Origin: Oxytricha trifallax
Lineage: Eukaryota; Ciliophora; Spirotrichea; Sporadotrichida; Oxytrichidae
NCBI GenBank assembly: GCA_000711775.1
Contig: ARYC01000301.1
Location: forward strand, 62,001 to 126,000
Direction of reading: 5' to 3'
DNA: 64,000 nt
Below are positions 38,609-49,689 of this stretch, one piece after another (within the stretch, counting starts at the first letter, position 1; the number at the start of each line of letters is the position of its first letter). A program made the position numbers and the translations under genes. Below the pieces are notes generated by a model. That model saw nothing but the letters and a program-made list of their open reading frames with translations, was not told where the DNA came from and did no database searches.

Positions 38609-40284
38609 ATACAGAATTCTCCATCAATCTATCCTTGAGCAAGTTGATTTTGGCTTCAGTCTCCTGCTTAATTTTGGCATTTTATTCATATTGAGAGTAA
38701 ATGCCCAAGAAATTGTTAATAGACTGAATGACTTCTTGACTTGAAGCATCAGCGCTTCCTCCGCTGCCAGCTCCCATGAGTTATTGTTAAGCTTAAGCTT
38801 GATTTCCACCTAAATTAGGTCTCACATTTCCCATAGGTCTTGGGCCACCCATTTGAACATATATATTAGAATACGTAATTATTTCCAAGGGGAGGTGGTA
38901 CATTTCCTGGTCCTTAATTCAACTGTGGTCTTGGTCCCTAGAAGAATTGAGTTAGTAAAGACATATTTATAAACTTACTTAGTTAGAAGAACAATTAATA
39001 ATGAGATCTACCTGAAAGATCTTGTTGATGAGGAGGAGTGTTCATTGGAGGTGGTTATTGATTTGGACCAAATATATAATTCAAAATCTATTAGTTATTG
39101 ATGTCATTCTTTGAGGTGGTTAATTGAGGATATGAGAGCTGACTGGTCTACCTTGATCTTGCATTTATATTATAATCTAAGGAAAATAATAATCATTAAA
39201 TCATGCATTGGAGGTGGCATAATATTTTGTTAATGTTACTGTTGAGTGATCTAAGGTAACCCAACTGGTGGTCTTTGAAAAAACTCTATATAAAGATATA
39301 AATTTTTGTTGCGATTGCTATTGAGGTTTGTTGGTTGGAGGTGGAACATTTTGCTTGATCTCCTCTTATTATAAGATATTTTGATTAGGATTAAAAATTT
39401 GAGGTCTGTGTTAAGGTTCATTGAAAGCATAGTAATATTAAAAAATTAACTAAGGAATAATTTGTTGTTAACCGATGGGTCCCTATAAAATAGATAAATT
39501 TAAAGAACTGGAGTTGCCTCATTATATCCAAAATTGGCTCTTAAAGTGGGGTCATAACTTACAGGTGGAATATTTATTAACTTAAATTCAATTCATTGCT
39601 TATTTATTATAAATTTGAAGAGCTTGAGTGGAAACTATTTCCTTGAAATCATCATTTCTTTTTTACTGGAAACAATTAGAATATGAGATAGTTTCAGTAA
39701 CAAACTGCTGACCTCTCTCTCTATTCTGTTCTTGATTTAGTTCATTACCCTACTTCTACTCCTCGATGTTGTTATTGTTATTTGCTTGATTGTTTTACTT
39801 AGCTTGGGAGCCTGCTCCAAGCTCATCAAAGAATTTGGCAGCGTTTTCAGCTGTAATGGGAGTAAAATCTTTAATCATGGTTTGAGGAGCGTTTTAAGGT
39901 TGTGCTTGAACTTAATCAGGCTTTTAGATCTTTCTTCCCAAATACTTCTCAACCTCAGTAAATTTATTAAATAAACAGCAGTTTATTTAATATACTCTAA
40001 GAGGACCTGACCATTAAACCTTCTTGAATTGCTGTTAAGTTGGGAATTCAATAAATTTCAATAATCTTACATAGTAGTCGTAATCATAGTCAGCTCCTCC
40101 AGATATTTGGGAGGGCTCGTTGAACTCAAAGATTGACTTTTAGCTCTTAAGATCCCACACATTGACCTTACCATTCTCACTTGCACTTGCTAGAATGTGA
40201 GAAACAACTCTGTTCTCTTTAATTAACATAGTTCATGTATTTAAGTTTCTGAACCTCCTGATGCCAAAAGATTTTTCCTGTGAG
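38609..40284 (-). other. Left (even) cluster of SEC31 macronuclear-destined pieces
   Basis: Twelve pieces (L1-L12) lie in strictly descending order, separated by only 13-43 bp. Each begins and ends with a pointer whose twin lies in the right cluster. L9 also contains a conventional IES: AATGCA repeats at 39204-39209 and 39160-39165, excision joining PPPMQDQGRPVSS. Pointer lengths range from 3 to 20 bp. The gaps are AT-rich. None of the pieces is a duplicate of right-cluster sequence beyond the pointers, which rules out a simple tandem repeat. Confidence 0.9.
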
Positions 40285-43200
40285 ATTTAAATTAACTTCC
40301 TATAACTAGAATTTCAAATTTCGAGTGAATGAGTTTTTAATGAAATTAATTTTTTTAATCATTATGAATATGAGAATTCTTTTTCCTGTCGAACTTATAA
40401 ATTTCATTGAGCATATCTTTACTTGAAGGTAACCAACACCTTAACAGAGTTAGCCCAATCCTTAGTTTCTTCCCAAGTCTTCTTGCAGAGGTCTAAATGC
40501 ACTCTCAAAGCTCCAGGGAAATCATTTCTCTTATAATAAAGTAAATAAATTATAATTTTTCTCTCAGCTGATTTAATCCCAAGAACTATTTTTAAAAAAA
40601 GTGAAAATGTTAGTAATATTTTCATTTAATAATGAAAAAGGAGATATTTTATAAATAAAAAAGTCAATTTTATCACAGAATGTTTTAGTTTTCTTAATTG
40701 AAGAACACTCTTTAACAAATTTAGAGCAATTGGAGATACAGAATTCTCCATCAATTCTTTATAGTTTTAGTATGCCACTCATTGGAGGTTGATTCATAGG
40801 TGGATTATTTCAAAACATAAATCTAAATTCTCATATATTAGTTTTACTTAGTTAGCAGGAGGGAATCTTGGTCTTGGACCTTAGTTAAATTGAGCTGGCC
40901 CCATATTTCCTTGAGACCTTTATTTCTATACACAATATTAATTTTGACCAACATTCTGGAACCCAGGTGGTGATGTCATTATTTTTTTTTAATTTTTTGT
41001 ATTTGAGGGGTCTTTGACCTAGAGGAGGAGGTCTGATCTATTGTTTAGGTTGCGATTCTTATTTTGATTAAATACCTTTGTTAATTATTTAAAGCATTTG
41101 GCAGTGGTCTAATTTAGAGAAATGCAAATTATACTTCAATAAAATAGGTTATTAAGTCTGTTACTAATTGGAATTCCAAATTTATTAATTGGGAAGTGAT
41201 TTTTCAAGAACACTCATTGTGTTTGGACCTCCTACAATTGGATCAACTCTGGTTGCCTCATTATATAAATTATAAAAGATCTTAAACTAGTTTAAAATAA
41301 AATAGTGGAATAGTTGGTCTTGGTCTGACTTAGTTTACTTACTGATTCTTACCCATTAATTACTGCTACTACTGCTATTATTAGTGTTGTTAATTCATTC
41401 CTCCAAGTTAATTTTGATTTTAGGCTTATTGGATGTTTTAGTTATTTGGCAACTGAGATCTTATGTTTTAGTTAGTATTGGGCAAGTTTTGCCTCACAGC
41501 CGCTCCACCAATATTCTATTGAATATGCTAGTTCTATACTTGACCGTGACCCCTTTGTTAATGTTATTGTTGTTGCACTTAGTTTTGATTTACAACTTGT
41601 TGCTGTTGTCCACCGGGACCTCTGTTTATTGTTTTCTACTACTACTACTGAGCTTAAGCTTACTGAAGAATTGACATGTGAACTCTAATCTTTTCAATTT
41701 GATAAGGGATTGATGGTCTAGCACCTTGCTTCACTCTATGAGAGTCACTATTAAAAATTCTATCCTTAGTGAAGGCAACATTAGCTTGCTTAGGGTTAAC
41801 AATCTCAAGGTACTTAACAGCCAGGTGTCTTAAATCCTCATGAGTCATGTAATCAGCCATATCGCAGGTAATCAAGTCTTGATCGAGAAGTGAAATTGTA
41901 GATCTGCAAACTGTCTTGAATAGTATGCATTTTTAGAATAGTAGGAACAAAGCCTCATTTCTGTCCATACCTTTCTTTGTAGTTTGGAACAAGAATCTCT
42001 TCTTCCACAAATCTATAACGATATCAATGGATTATGAAATCATATAGCAAGCAATGGCTGAGTTTAGATCCTTCTTTTTGTTAAGTAGTTCATCAGCAAG
42101 CTCACTAACTAAGCTTTACATTTCTTCCTTTTCTTAGTAGGAAAGTAAGTATGAAAGTTATTCTCTCCAATTAGCAGTCTTGTGATGAAGAGCTTGATAA
42201 ATTAAGCTTTTAAGATTTTAATACTTAGATAATCATCATTAACGATAGATCTGATGAACAACTTGACATATGAGTCTTTACTCTGATTGAAATATTCCTC
42301 CTTAATTCTATCAAAGAGTTGCTACCCTCCTGCTTCAGCAATTAAAAGAGCCTCAGCTGTTCTTCCAGCTTTAAGTGCAACTTCAGCTGCATATTCAAGG
42401 TTTCCTATCAAAAGATTTCTCTTGATGATTCCCTCTGCACCTTCATCCCAGTTAACATTTCTTGAGATAGTTTCTGAATTAATTAAAAAATAGCATTAAC
42501 TTTTCAACCTCTTACACAATCTTTTTTGGCTCAAAGCCGAATATCTTTTGCAACTCATCGTACTTCTTGAGCTGAATGCATTTCATCACTTAAAACATTG
42601 AAATTAATTCAAATCTTAAATTGGATTTTTGAATAGCATAATTAACAATAATAAAGGATTGATAAATAATTATTGATAATGTTGATTATTGATTTATTCT
42701 AATTTTAAGGTATTGACTGTATATTTTTAAAAATTACATTAATAAAAATATTCCATCTTGTCAAAGTCAGTTTATGACTCTTATATTTTTTACTCTAAGA
42801 GTTAAGTTAGTTCAACTGTTTCAATAGCTTGATCAAAGGCCTGAATTCTTTGAGCAAGGCTTGGCTGAATTTGCTTATGATGAACCTTAATAAGTGGGCC
42901 GTCTCTTCCAAATGTAACAAGTCTGTTACCGAATCCAAATCTAGCACCGCATTTTGGTTAAGTCCAGTTTGGAGCATAAGCCTTGTTTTGCTGCTGACTG
43001 ACGACTGGGGTACTGAAAGTTGAATTTGGGGATGTCAATAGACCCTCAGGCTCAAATGAGAGGATTGAAGAGTTACCTTCAGTATCCATAGCACAGATCT
43101 TACCTCTAAGAGTATACGAGAGTTTTTAATTATGGGAATTCAAGAATTTGCTCTCCTGTCTTGAAGTTCACAACGACAGTTCTATAGTCTTTTGATGAAG

Positions 43201-44505
43201 ACACAACCATGTTTGAATCAGAGAGACACCAAGAAGCAGACAAAATGCCATTATAGTGAATGTCAGAGAATGTAGCAACTGGGTAGTCTGGGTTTCTCAA
43301 GTCCCATATTTAGAAAGATGGGTTTTAATCGTCATCGTTTGCCATCAAGAACTGTGTTGGGATCTCTGGGTTCCAGACCATAGTGATCTCTCTTAATTAT
43401 TGCTACTTTTGTCTTTATTATGAGTGTTATTAATCCATACCACTTCCTCCATAGTAGTTTTAAGTAATCATTTTTTTATATAATAATTAAACTCTGTTCC
43501 AGCTAATAGCTGTGATTCTAGAACCTTCATGTAAGTTACGTTCACCTGGCTTAAACACGCTAGGGTTCTTAATGTTATGAGTAATATCTTAGATCAAGAC
43601 TTCTGAACAATATTTAACATAAAGTATAATGCTTTTCCTGTGAGGATTGAATTCAATTGCACCAACTAAGACTCCACTATGAATGTTAGCCGCAGAGACG
43701 CAACCTTTGCCCATCTTGAGTTGTTCGGCGTTACCTGATTCAATAATCTTTCTAGCATCCCAAAGTGTAATAAATTCCCCAAATCTTTTTAATCAGTTAA
43801 ATGAAAATCATGTGAAGGCAAGAATATAGCTTCAATAATAAATCTAAAAATCTCATCTTGTAATCATTGTTAAAATAAAAAAATATTACAAAAAAATCTT
43901 AATAAATTCATTTAGCCTTTAATAGGAAAGAAAATAATTTTTCACAAATATTAAAGATAAATCTCATTTTTTTAAACAGTTTTTATCAACTCCAAAAATT
44001 AAATATAATGAATTGATTTTGAATAAAAAGATACCCTTATAATGTATATTTGAATTAAAGGAATACTAATAGTTTCCAAATCGATATTAAAGAAGATTTA
44101 GTCTTTATATAGCTCCATCTCCCATACCTATAAATATTTTTTAAAAATTGTATCTAGCATACCTCCAGCGATGATTCCAAACTCATCCTTGTAGTCAGTC
44201 CAGTCTAGAGAGGCAAACTTGGCAGGTGATAAAGTTTAAGCAATCAAATCTAAAAAATAGTTGGTTAAATTTACGAGAAGGCATTTATTAAAAGAAGAAA
44301 GTATGAAATGATACAGTCAGATGGCAATGATTTACTTACTGACTCCTTTGTTGATATCATATTGATGGACTCTCAATAAACTGTTTTGTTCATTGGCTGA
44401 ACCAGTCCATGTTCCAGTAGCCTAAGAAGAGTGAGTTAAAATATAATTTGAAGTACCAGAAGATTCTTTGTCAAAGGGGAGGCGCTCCACACAGGGACAC
44501 CACAT
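38609..44505 (-). CDS. SEC31: SEC31, COPII outer-coat subunit, scrambled into 25 pieces
   Basis: SEC31 forms the outer cage of COPII vesicles with SEC13 at ER exit sites. All parts lie on the minus strand but out of order. Order of pieces: R1 44505-43633, L1 40284-40232, R2 43603-43490, L2 40215-40070, R3 43458-43133, L3 40051-39995, R4 43112-42504, L4 39956-39684, R5 42474-42231, L5 39656-39616, R6 42197-41305, L6 39572-39513, R7 41266-41139, L7 39493-39444, R8 41114-41091, L8 39430-39308, R9 41057-41009, L9 39278-39099, R10 40980-40946, L10 39071-39002, R11 40916-40844, L11 38986-38878, R12 40811-40774, L12 38848-38609, R13 40755-40404. Joining at shared pointers gives one frame: WD40 propeller (HILASASENGKVNVWDL, PSFQIWDLRNPDYPVATF), alpha-solenoid (GNLEYAAEVALKAGRTAEAL), Pro/Gln-rich linker and C-terminal RNDFPGALRVHLDL. 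Stop TGA 40404-40406. The extreme N-terminus is uncertain. Confidence 0.93.
40532..40564 (-). other. 33-bp IES with AGAGAAA pointer near the SEC31 C-terminus
   Basis: AGAGAAA at 40564-40558 and 40531-40525. Removal joins KSAER to NDFPGALRVH, matching the SEC31 family C-terminal motif, whereas leaving it in inserts 11 hydrophobic residues. The frame is kept either way, so this rests on homology and the direct repeat. Confidence 0.55.
42588..42757 (-). other. 170-bp IES with GATG pointer in SEC31 piece R4
   Basis: GATG (coding strand) at 42757-42754 and 42587-42584. Excision joins QTDFDKM to KCIQLKKYDELQ in frame. The excluded DNA is AT-rich with stops and lacks GT-AG ends. Confidence 0.6.
43782..44117 (-). 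other. 336-bp IES with TGG pointer in SEC31 piece R1
   Basis: TGG at 44117-44115 and 43781-43779 on the coding strand. Excision joins GGMGDG to EFITLWDARKI in frame, matching the WD-repeat order of SEC31. The excluded DNA is very AT-rich. A 3-bp pointer alone is weak; the frame and homology make the call. Confidence 0.6.
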
Positions 44506-44661
44506 TATTCCAATACGCAAACTTGCATACAAAATATTTAATAAAAAATTACAAGTCAGAAAAATCTTTAATATTTATCAAACTTATACCTTATTTCCTA
44601 GTCACTTATTTTGCTCTATTCTGAATTCTTTATAATTTGAATATGTAAGGTAAATTTTAAA

Positions 44662-47340
44662 TCACTTTTTCTTATTTAATTTTTCTTCCATTTTAAGTTT
44701 AATCTCAGCTTCCCTTTCTTACAACTTCATCTAATCAATCTCATCTGCTTTCAAAAGCAAATAATCAGCCAGGTAATCAATAGGGTCCCCTGGAACCTAT
44801 TTGCAAAGTTCAACCAAGCCTTACATCACATGGGAAACTATATTATCCATCAAGTACTATCTGATTGGTTGAGTTCTCTTATCAAGTATTTCTACTTCGT
44901 TTTAAAAAGCTAAAATAAAGTAATTAATATTTTGCCTATCATCAATTAATTTCTGCTGCTCTCTTAAAGCGTTCTATTTTCGCTCAAACTTGAATCTTTC
45001 TATCTGTGCTTGCTTTTCCTTGTCTTCTTGCTGTTTTTCAATTTATTCTTGCTCCTGTTGTCTGATAAGATCTAACTCATTGTTTTATTCTACTTAACTG
45101 TCTTTCAATTTTTCTAATTTTGCCTATAACTCCTAAATCTTGTCAATTTTTTCCTCCTAATTATCCAATTCTTCTAGCTATTTCTATAACTTCTTTTGTT
45201 TTTTCTTATGCTCTATTCTTTTTATAAGTTTTATGTCTTAATCATTAATCAAATTCAAACAACAAGGCTTTCCGTCCTTCTCAATAAATGCTGTGATTTC
45301 TTCTTTTAAAGAAACTTCTTGGTCCATGCAGTTAAGTGTGATTTATTTGTTTAGTGGCAAAACTTTCTTAAAAAACCCTTAAACACTTAATTGATTTGGG
45401 TTTACATCTGAGTTTTATTCCCTGTAAATTTTCAATCTGCGATCCATGTGTTAATCAGTGTAGTGAGTATCCTATATTTTGTCAGCTGGTAAAGTTTCCT
45501 TTATCCTTTGCTTCAAATAAAAGTCTTCTCCTGTGAGTTATATAATGTAGTCAGGCAAAAGGTTCATTTTTATATCATACCCTGGAAATGGATCAATTTG
45601 GAAAGACTCTTCATTAATGTTTGTTTGATCATAGTCAGGGATCTCTCTAAGATAAAACTCTTTGGCTTATATGAAATTTTTAGGAAAGCCATCCAAAATG
45701 AAACCCTTATTTTTGCATTCAGAAGTTGAAAGTCTTATTTTTAAAAGTTTAGCTATAAAAACATCTGGAAGTCTTACTTTGATTTATTTTCTATCAAGTT
45801 CTGGATCCTTCTTTTTTTTTGTTTTTTCATAAGCAGCTACAATGATGTTTTTCTGCTCTTTTACAAAAGCTTTAATCTGTTCTCCAAGCTCACCTTTAAA
45901 ACCTTTCCTTAATTTAATGATATCCTCTATTTTAATATGAGGTATTCCATATTTTTCAGATATAAGCTTTGAATAATGAGTCATTCCAGAAGCAGGAGGT
46001 CCCGTAACAAAGATTTTAAGAGGGAACAAGCCTCTATAAGTGTTGAACTCCTTAACTAGCATTTCAATGCTAGTACTACAAATACCATCTTTACTATGCC
46101 AGTTATTGTACTCTGAGAATATAGCTGAGGGTTACAATTCTACATTTAAAGATAAGTATTCACTCCATTCTTCTTCTAGCAACTTATTCATTTCAATTAT
46201 CTTAGTCTTACCACAACCTACTGAAGTAGATATTGTTTAGATTATAGATTAGAGAGTATGTTTAGAAAGATCTTTTGCAATGAAATACTGTTATTTGTAT
46301 TTATTATTTATTATCATTCTTACTATTCTTCCTAGGTCTAAAACATGAATAGTTGGAAGGATGTTAAGACCTTAATCAATAATTGGTAAAGTTGCTAACT
46401 TTTTGTGTAAACCTAGCCAAGCTCTTCTGTAAAATTCATAGAAAATTTCGTTTGTTTCACCTTTACCATAAGTCAAACCTGAGCAAACAACATGCACCCT
46501 CAGATTTCTTTTCGATTTTTAAGCAGCCATTAGTAAATTTTCTATTTGCTTATGATTTTAGAATCTAGGAGGAGGTACTCTAAGGTTGAAGTCCTTATCT
46601 GAATAAGCTTCTTATACAATCTAAGTTTAAACTTTTTGTTTAAAAACATGTTTCCTTCGGGTTGGTTGATCTCCGCTGTCATCCATAATTAAATCTGAGT
46701 TCAGTTTTTGTTATTGTCTTACCAAATATTCTTGCATTTCATCTTCCTGATCCTCCTAATCACTCTCAATCTAGATTTCAACAAGCTTTGGACTAGTGCA
46801 TGACCAAGTCATTACTGTAGATACTACAACTACTGTCTTTTCGGTTTATAAATTATCTGGTAAAGATCTAATGAGTTTTACTAAGAAATCTATTTCACTC
46901 ATGTCTGTTCCTGGAGTCAAAATATCCAACACAAATATGTCGCAGTCCTGGACATGTTTCTTGAAAGACCTTGGCTTACAATAAAATAAATCATAATAAT
47001 ACCAAGAAAAGATATATCTATTTTTTATATTCTGGAAATCTAATATCTTAATGGTCTCAGTGGGAGTGACAGGCACTCTATCACAACTTTGCTATTTCTT
47101 ATTGATACTTGCATAAAAAATATTTGGAACCTCCCCTGTGTGGATGGCGATATGATCATTTCTTAATTCTTCAAATATAGAGTGACCCACTAAAGTATTG
47201 ATGCCATTTATATAAATTTTCTTTCCTGTAATAAGAGTACTAAATATTCCAGTGTCTTCATTAGTAGCTTTGATTAAATCATGGAAGTTTACATTGTTAC
47301 CATAGTTCTAATCCACTGGGGTTCTGGATAAAGAGTTCAT
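44662..47340 (-). CDS. AK7: Adenylate kinase 7-like protein with Dpy-30 C-terminus and altered P-loop
   Basis: AK7 is an axonemal adenylate kinase with an N-terminal NAD(P)-fold-like domain, a central kinase and a C-terminal Dpy-30 motif. ATG 47340 begins MNSLSRTPVDQNYGNNVNFH. An uninterrupted frame of about 890 residues runs to TGA 44662-44664. Visible parts: N-terminal domain (INTLVGHSIFEELRNDHIAI), kinase P-loop region VTGPPASGMTHYSKLI (about 45965-46012), lid region GFILDGFPKNFIQAKEF, a long coiled coil, then QYLMDNIVSHVMQGLVELCK and PIDYLADYLL, a clear Dpy-30 dimerisation motif. The P-loop lysine that binds ATP phosphates is replaced by Met (GPPASGMT), so kinase activity is doubtful. No introns or IESs. 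Confidence 0.9.
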
Positions 47341-47538
47341 ACTTAAATTCTTAGATTTTCTAATATATTTACAAAATTTAAATTCAAATTAGCATTAGAA
47401 AAAATGCTCATTGGTCTCAATTAATCAGATTTCTTAAGTTTTAATTAATTAAAATGAATATTAATACCATAAATTTATGCATAAGTAAAGCACTTAAATT
47501 ATATTGAAGACTAATTTTGGAATTAAATTATAGTTAAA

Positions 47539-49036
47539 ATGGATTCAAGTGACTCGAATTATTATAAAGTAAGTTAAATTGTATATATTATGCGCAATCA
47601 TATCAAAATATTATTAAAAATAAAAAATAAGAGATCGAAACTTAAGAATGAGATGATCAGTGTTGGAGTTGATTTCTTAGAATAAATGAATTAAAAAAAT
47701 AATAAATTAAATTTCCATATTTTTAATTTGAAACTCTTTACAAAAACTCGATTTAGGTAATCTTTAGGTTTATATATAAATTTTAATGGGAATATTACAG
47801 TATAGAAATTTATCCTTCATTCATTTAATTTAATATTATATTATCTCTTTGTTTTTTATTTCTATCAAAATAATATAATACTATTTTAATTATGCTTATT
47901 TATATAAATTACATAAGAGTAGGATCAAGTTCTTACTATACAAAAGAACAAGTATAAACTCCAGACAGTACTAATTTGAAGTAAGCTCCCTCATTCGATT
48001 TGAAAAACGTTCCAATGACTATGCAAGCAAAGAACAGATAAATCGGGAGTAGACCTAACAGCAACAGTCAATGGGACATGGCATTAATGATGATTTCTTC
48101 CACGCATTAGTCAAAAGATATAAAAAGAACTATATCTAATGCAAATGAAATATTGTAAATGATTGCCAAGGGAGAGCTACTAAACTGCTATGTATGTTTA
48201 AGCAGACCTGTGGAACACTATTGCCATTCATAAAATAGAGTTAAACTTACAATTAGAGTTGGGAATTATAAAATTTTATTAATTGTTGATTACTGTGAAA
48301 GCTCAATGTGTTCATAATGCATGGTAATATTAGTCCAAAGTTAAAGCGCTTGCCCTCATTGCAGACATAAAGAACCGATAATTAACGATATGAAGATTTG
48401 CAAATAGATCAAAAGAATAGTAAAAAAGCTTAAGAAACTTATGATTGAAGAGTAGGACATTTAGAAAGCCTTTAAATGTTCAATCTGTAAGAATCTCATG
48501 CTAGAGCCTAAATCATGTTCAGATTGTTTCACAAACTTCTGCTAGAGTTGTATACAGAACAAGTTGTGTACAGATAATAGATGCACCGAATGCAGATAAA
48601 ACAACCCAAGTTTAAGAAAACTTCATAAATCGCTGTCTGAAATACTCGATAAAGCTCTTATTAGTTGCAGATTTTGTACTGAAAACCAAAAGTATAAAGA
48701 TCTGTTAAATCATGAAATTGAGTGCAAATTCAAGCACAATGCTCTTAGAAGGAACACTGCTCAAAATAGATAGAGTAAGAACTTGGAAGGTCAAGATTCT
48801 CAATTTAATTCAGAGAAAAAAGTTCCAAATAAATTCTTGAAAGGAGGGCCAAAGGTAAGAAACTACATGCCTATTAGTAGAAGAGATAGCAGACTTCAAG
48901 TAAATCTACTAAACAATGAAGAAATTTTATAAAGTATTGGTTAGGATTAGAACAGTTGTGAAAATTAAAGCTTCCATTCATAATTTCAAAGAGAGCTCAT
49001 TAAGAACGGTACAGATTACATTCAATCAAAATAGTG
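47539..49036 (+). CDS. RING/zinc-finger protein, probable E3-like
   Basis: ATG 47539 gives MDSSDSNYYK. A 350-bp non-coding insert (47572-47921, AGTA repeated at both ends) is removed to continue VGSSSYYTKEQVQTPDSTN. Two cysteine-rich modules follow: CYVCLSRPVEHYCHSQ to CPHCRHKEPI (about 48190-48370) and CSICKNLMLEPKSCSDC to CTDNRCTECRQNNP (about 48480-48600). A third Cys/His pair is CRFCTENQKYKDLLNHEIEC. The spacing resembles RING/TRAF-type zinc fingers found in ubiquitin ligases. Tail basic and disordered. TGA 49034-49036. The substrate is unknown. Confidence 0.75.
47572..47921 (+). other. 350-bp insert (IES or intron) in the RING gene
   Basis: AGTA occurs at 47568-47571 and 47918-47921. 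Excision at this repeat joins NYYK to VGSSSYYT in frame. GTAAGT at the left edge would also suit an intron donor, but the GT-AG version at the right edge does not keep frame, so an IES is favoured. Confidence 0.5.
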
Positions 49037-49507
49037 AAAAAATCGTCAATAAAATAATGCTTAAATATAAAGAAATCTATAATGTTCATACTTTAAACAT
49101 TTTAAAAAATATTAATTTGATTAAAATAAAATTGTAAATAATTGTGAATTAAATTATTATTACTTATTTATTTTTTCTACTTGAGCCCATTATTTATATT
49201 TATATTTTAAATTTTTATCTTTAAGTATGTTTATTAATTTAAAATAATAGAAATGAAGTTTAAGATTAATCAATGTTAAGTTTCATTTATTCCTAAGTAA
49301 AAACATGAATAATTTGAAAATAATTTATTAATAATAGTTTCAAATCTTTTTAATTATTAAATCTCAATATAAAAAATATATTAATTAATAAAAATAATAA
49401 AAAGTGAATAAATTACTTTTAATTTGAGCAGAAAAAGTAATTTGATAAATATAATAAATTTTAAAATAAAATAATTAAATATAAAATAATAAATTAAATA
49501 TATAATA

Positions 49508-49558
49508 AAAATGGGCGAAAGTTGTAAAAATATAATATTTATCATTCGCGCCCATTTT
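49508..49558. repeat. Short GC-capped inverted repeat in AT-rich spacer
   Basis: Arms AAAATGGGCG (49508-49517) and CGCCCATTTT (49549-49558) are perfect inverted repeats, and the inner 30 bp also contains a weaker AT palindrome. It stands out as the only GC-rich island in about 500 bp of nearly pure A+T (49140-49680). It might be a tiny hairpin, a fragment of a transposon end, or chance. Confidence 0.5.
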
Positions 49559-49689
49559 AAATATAATTAAATATAAATCAAGTAAATTTGTTAAAAATAA
49601 TTATAATAATTTTTGAAGAATGATTTATTTATAGTTTTTATGTATTTTAAGAATTTATTTATTCACGATATTTTTAATATTTTGACTGA

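Larger units (their letters stand above)
40404..44505 (-). other. Right (odd) cluster of SEC31 macronuclear-destined pieces
   Basis: Thirteen pieces (R1-R13) in descending order with spacers of 18-38 bp. R8 (41114-41091) is only 24 bp and encodes part of LIRPLPNAFNE after joining. Conventional IESs inside this cluster: 44430-44458 region (TCTTCT pointer, 33 bp), 43782-44117 (TGG pointer), 42588-42757 (GATG pointer), 40587-40706 (GTTCTT pointer) and 40532-40564 (AGAGAAA pointer, 33 bp). Introns: about 44237-44337 and about 44128-44163. Confidence 0.88.

Noticed and set aside
38609-41304. Repeated words between 38.6-40.3 kb and 40.4-44.5 kb read as a tandem duplication or SEC31 pseudogene copies
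   Set aside because: The shared words are limited to 3-20 bp and occur exactly at piece ends; sequence outside them is unrelated, and alternating joins give one intact SEC31 frame.
42287-43023. Plus-strand ORFs across SEC31
   Set aside because: Antisense to SEC31 pieces R4 and R5, which align to the SEC31 family on the minus strand.
42198-43132. Frameshift errors in SEC31 near 43120 and 42215
   Set aside because: Both disappear when pieces L3 and L5 from the left cluster are placed there; the odd bases are spacers.
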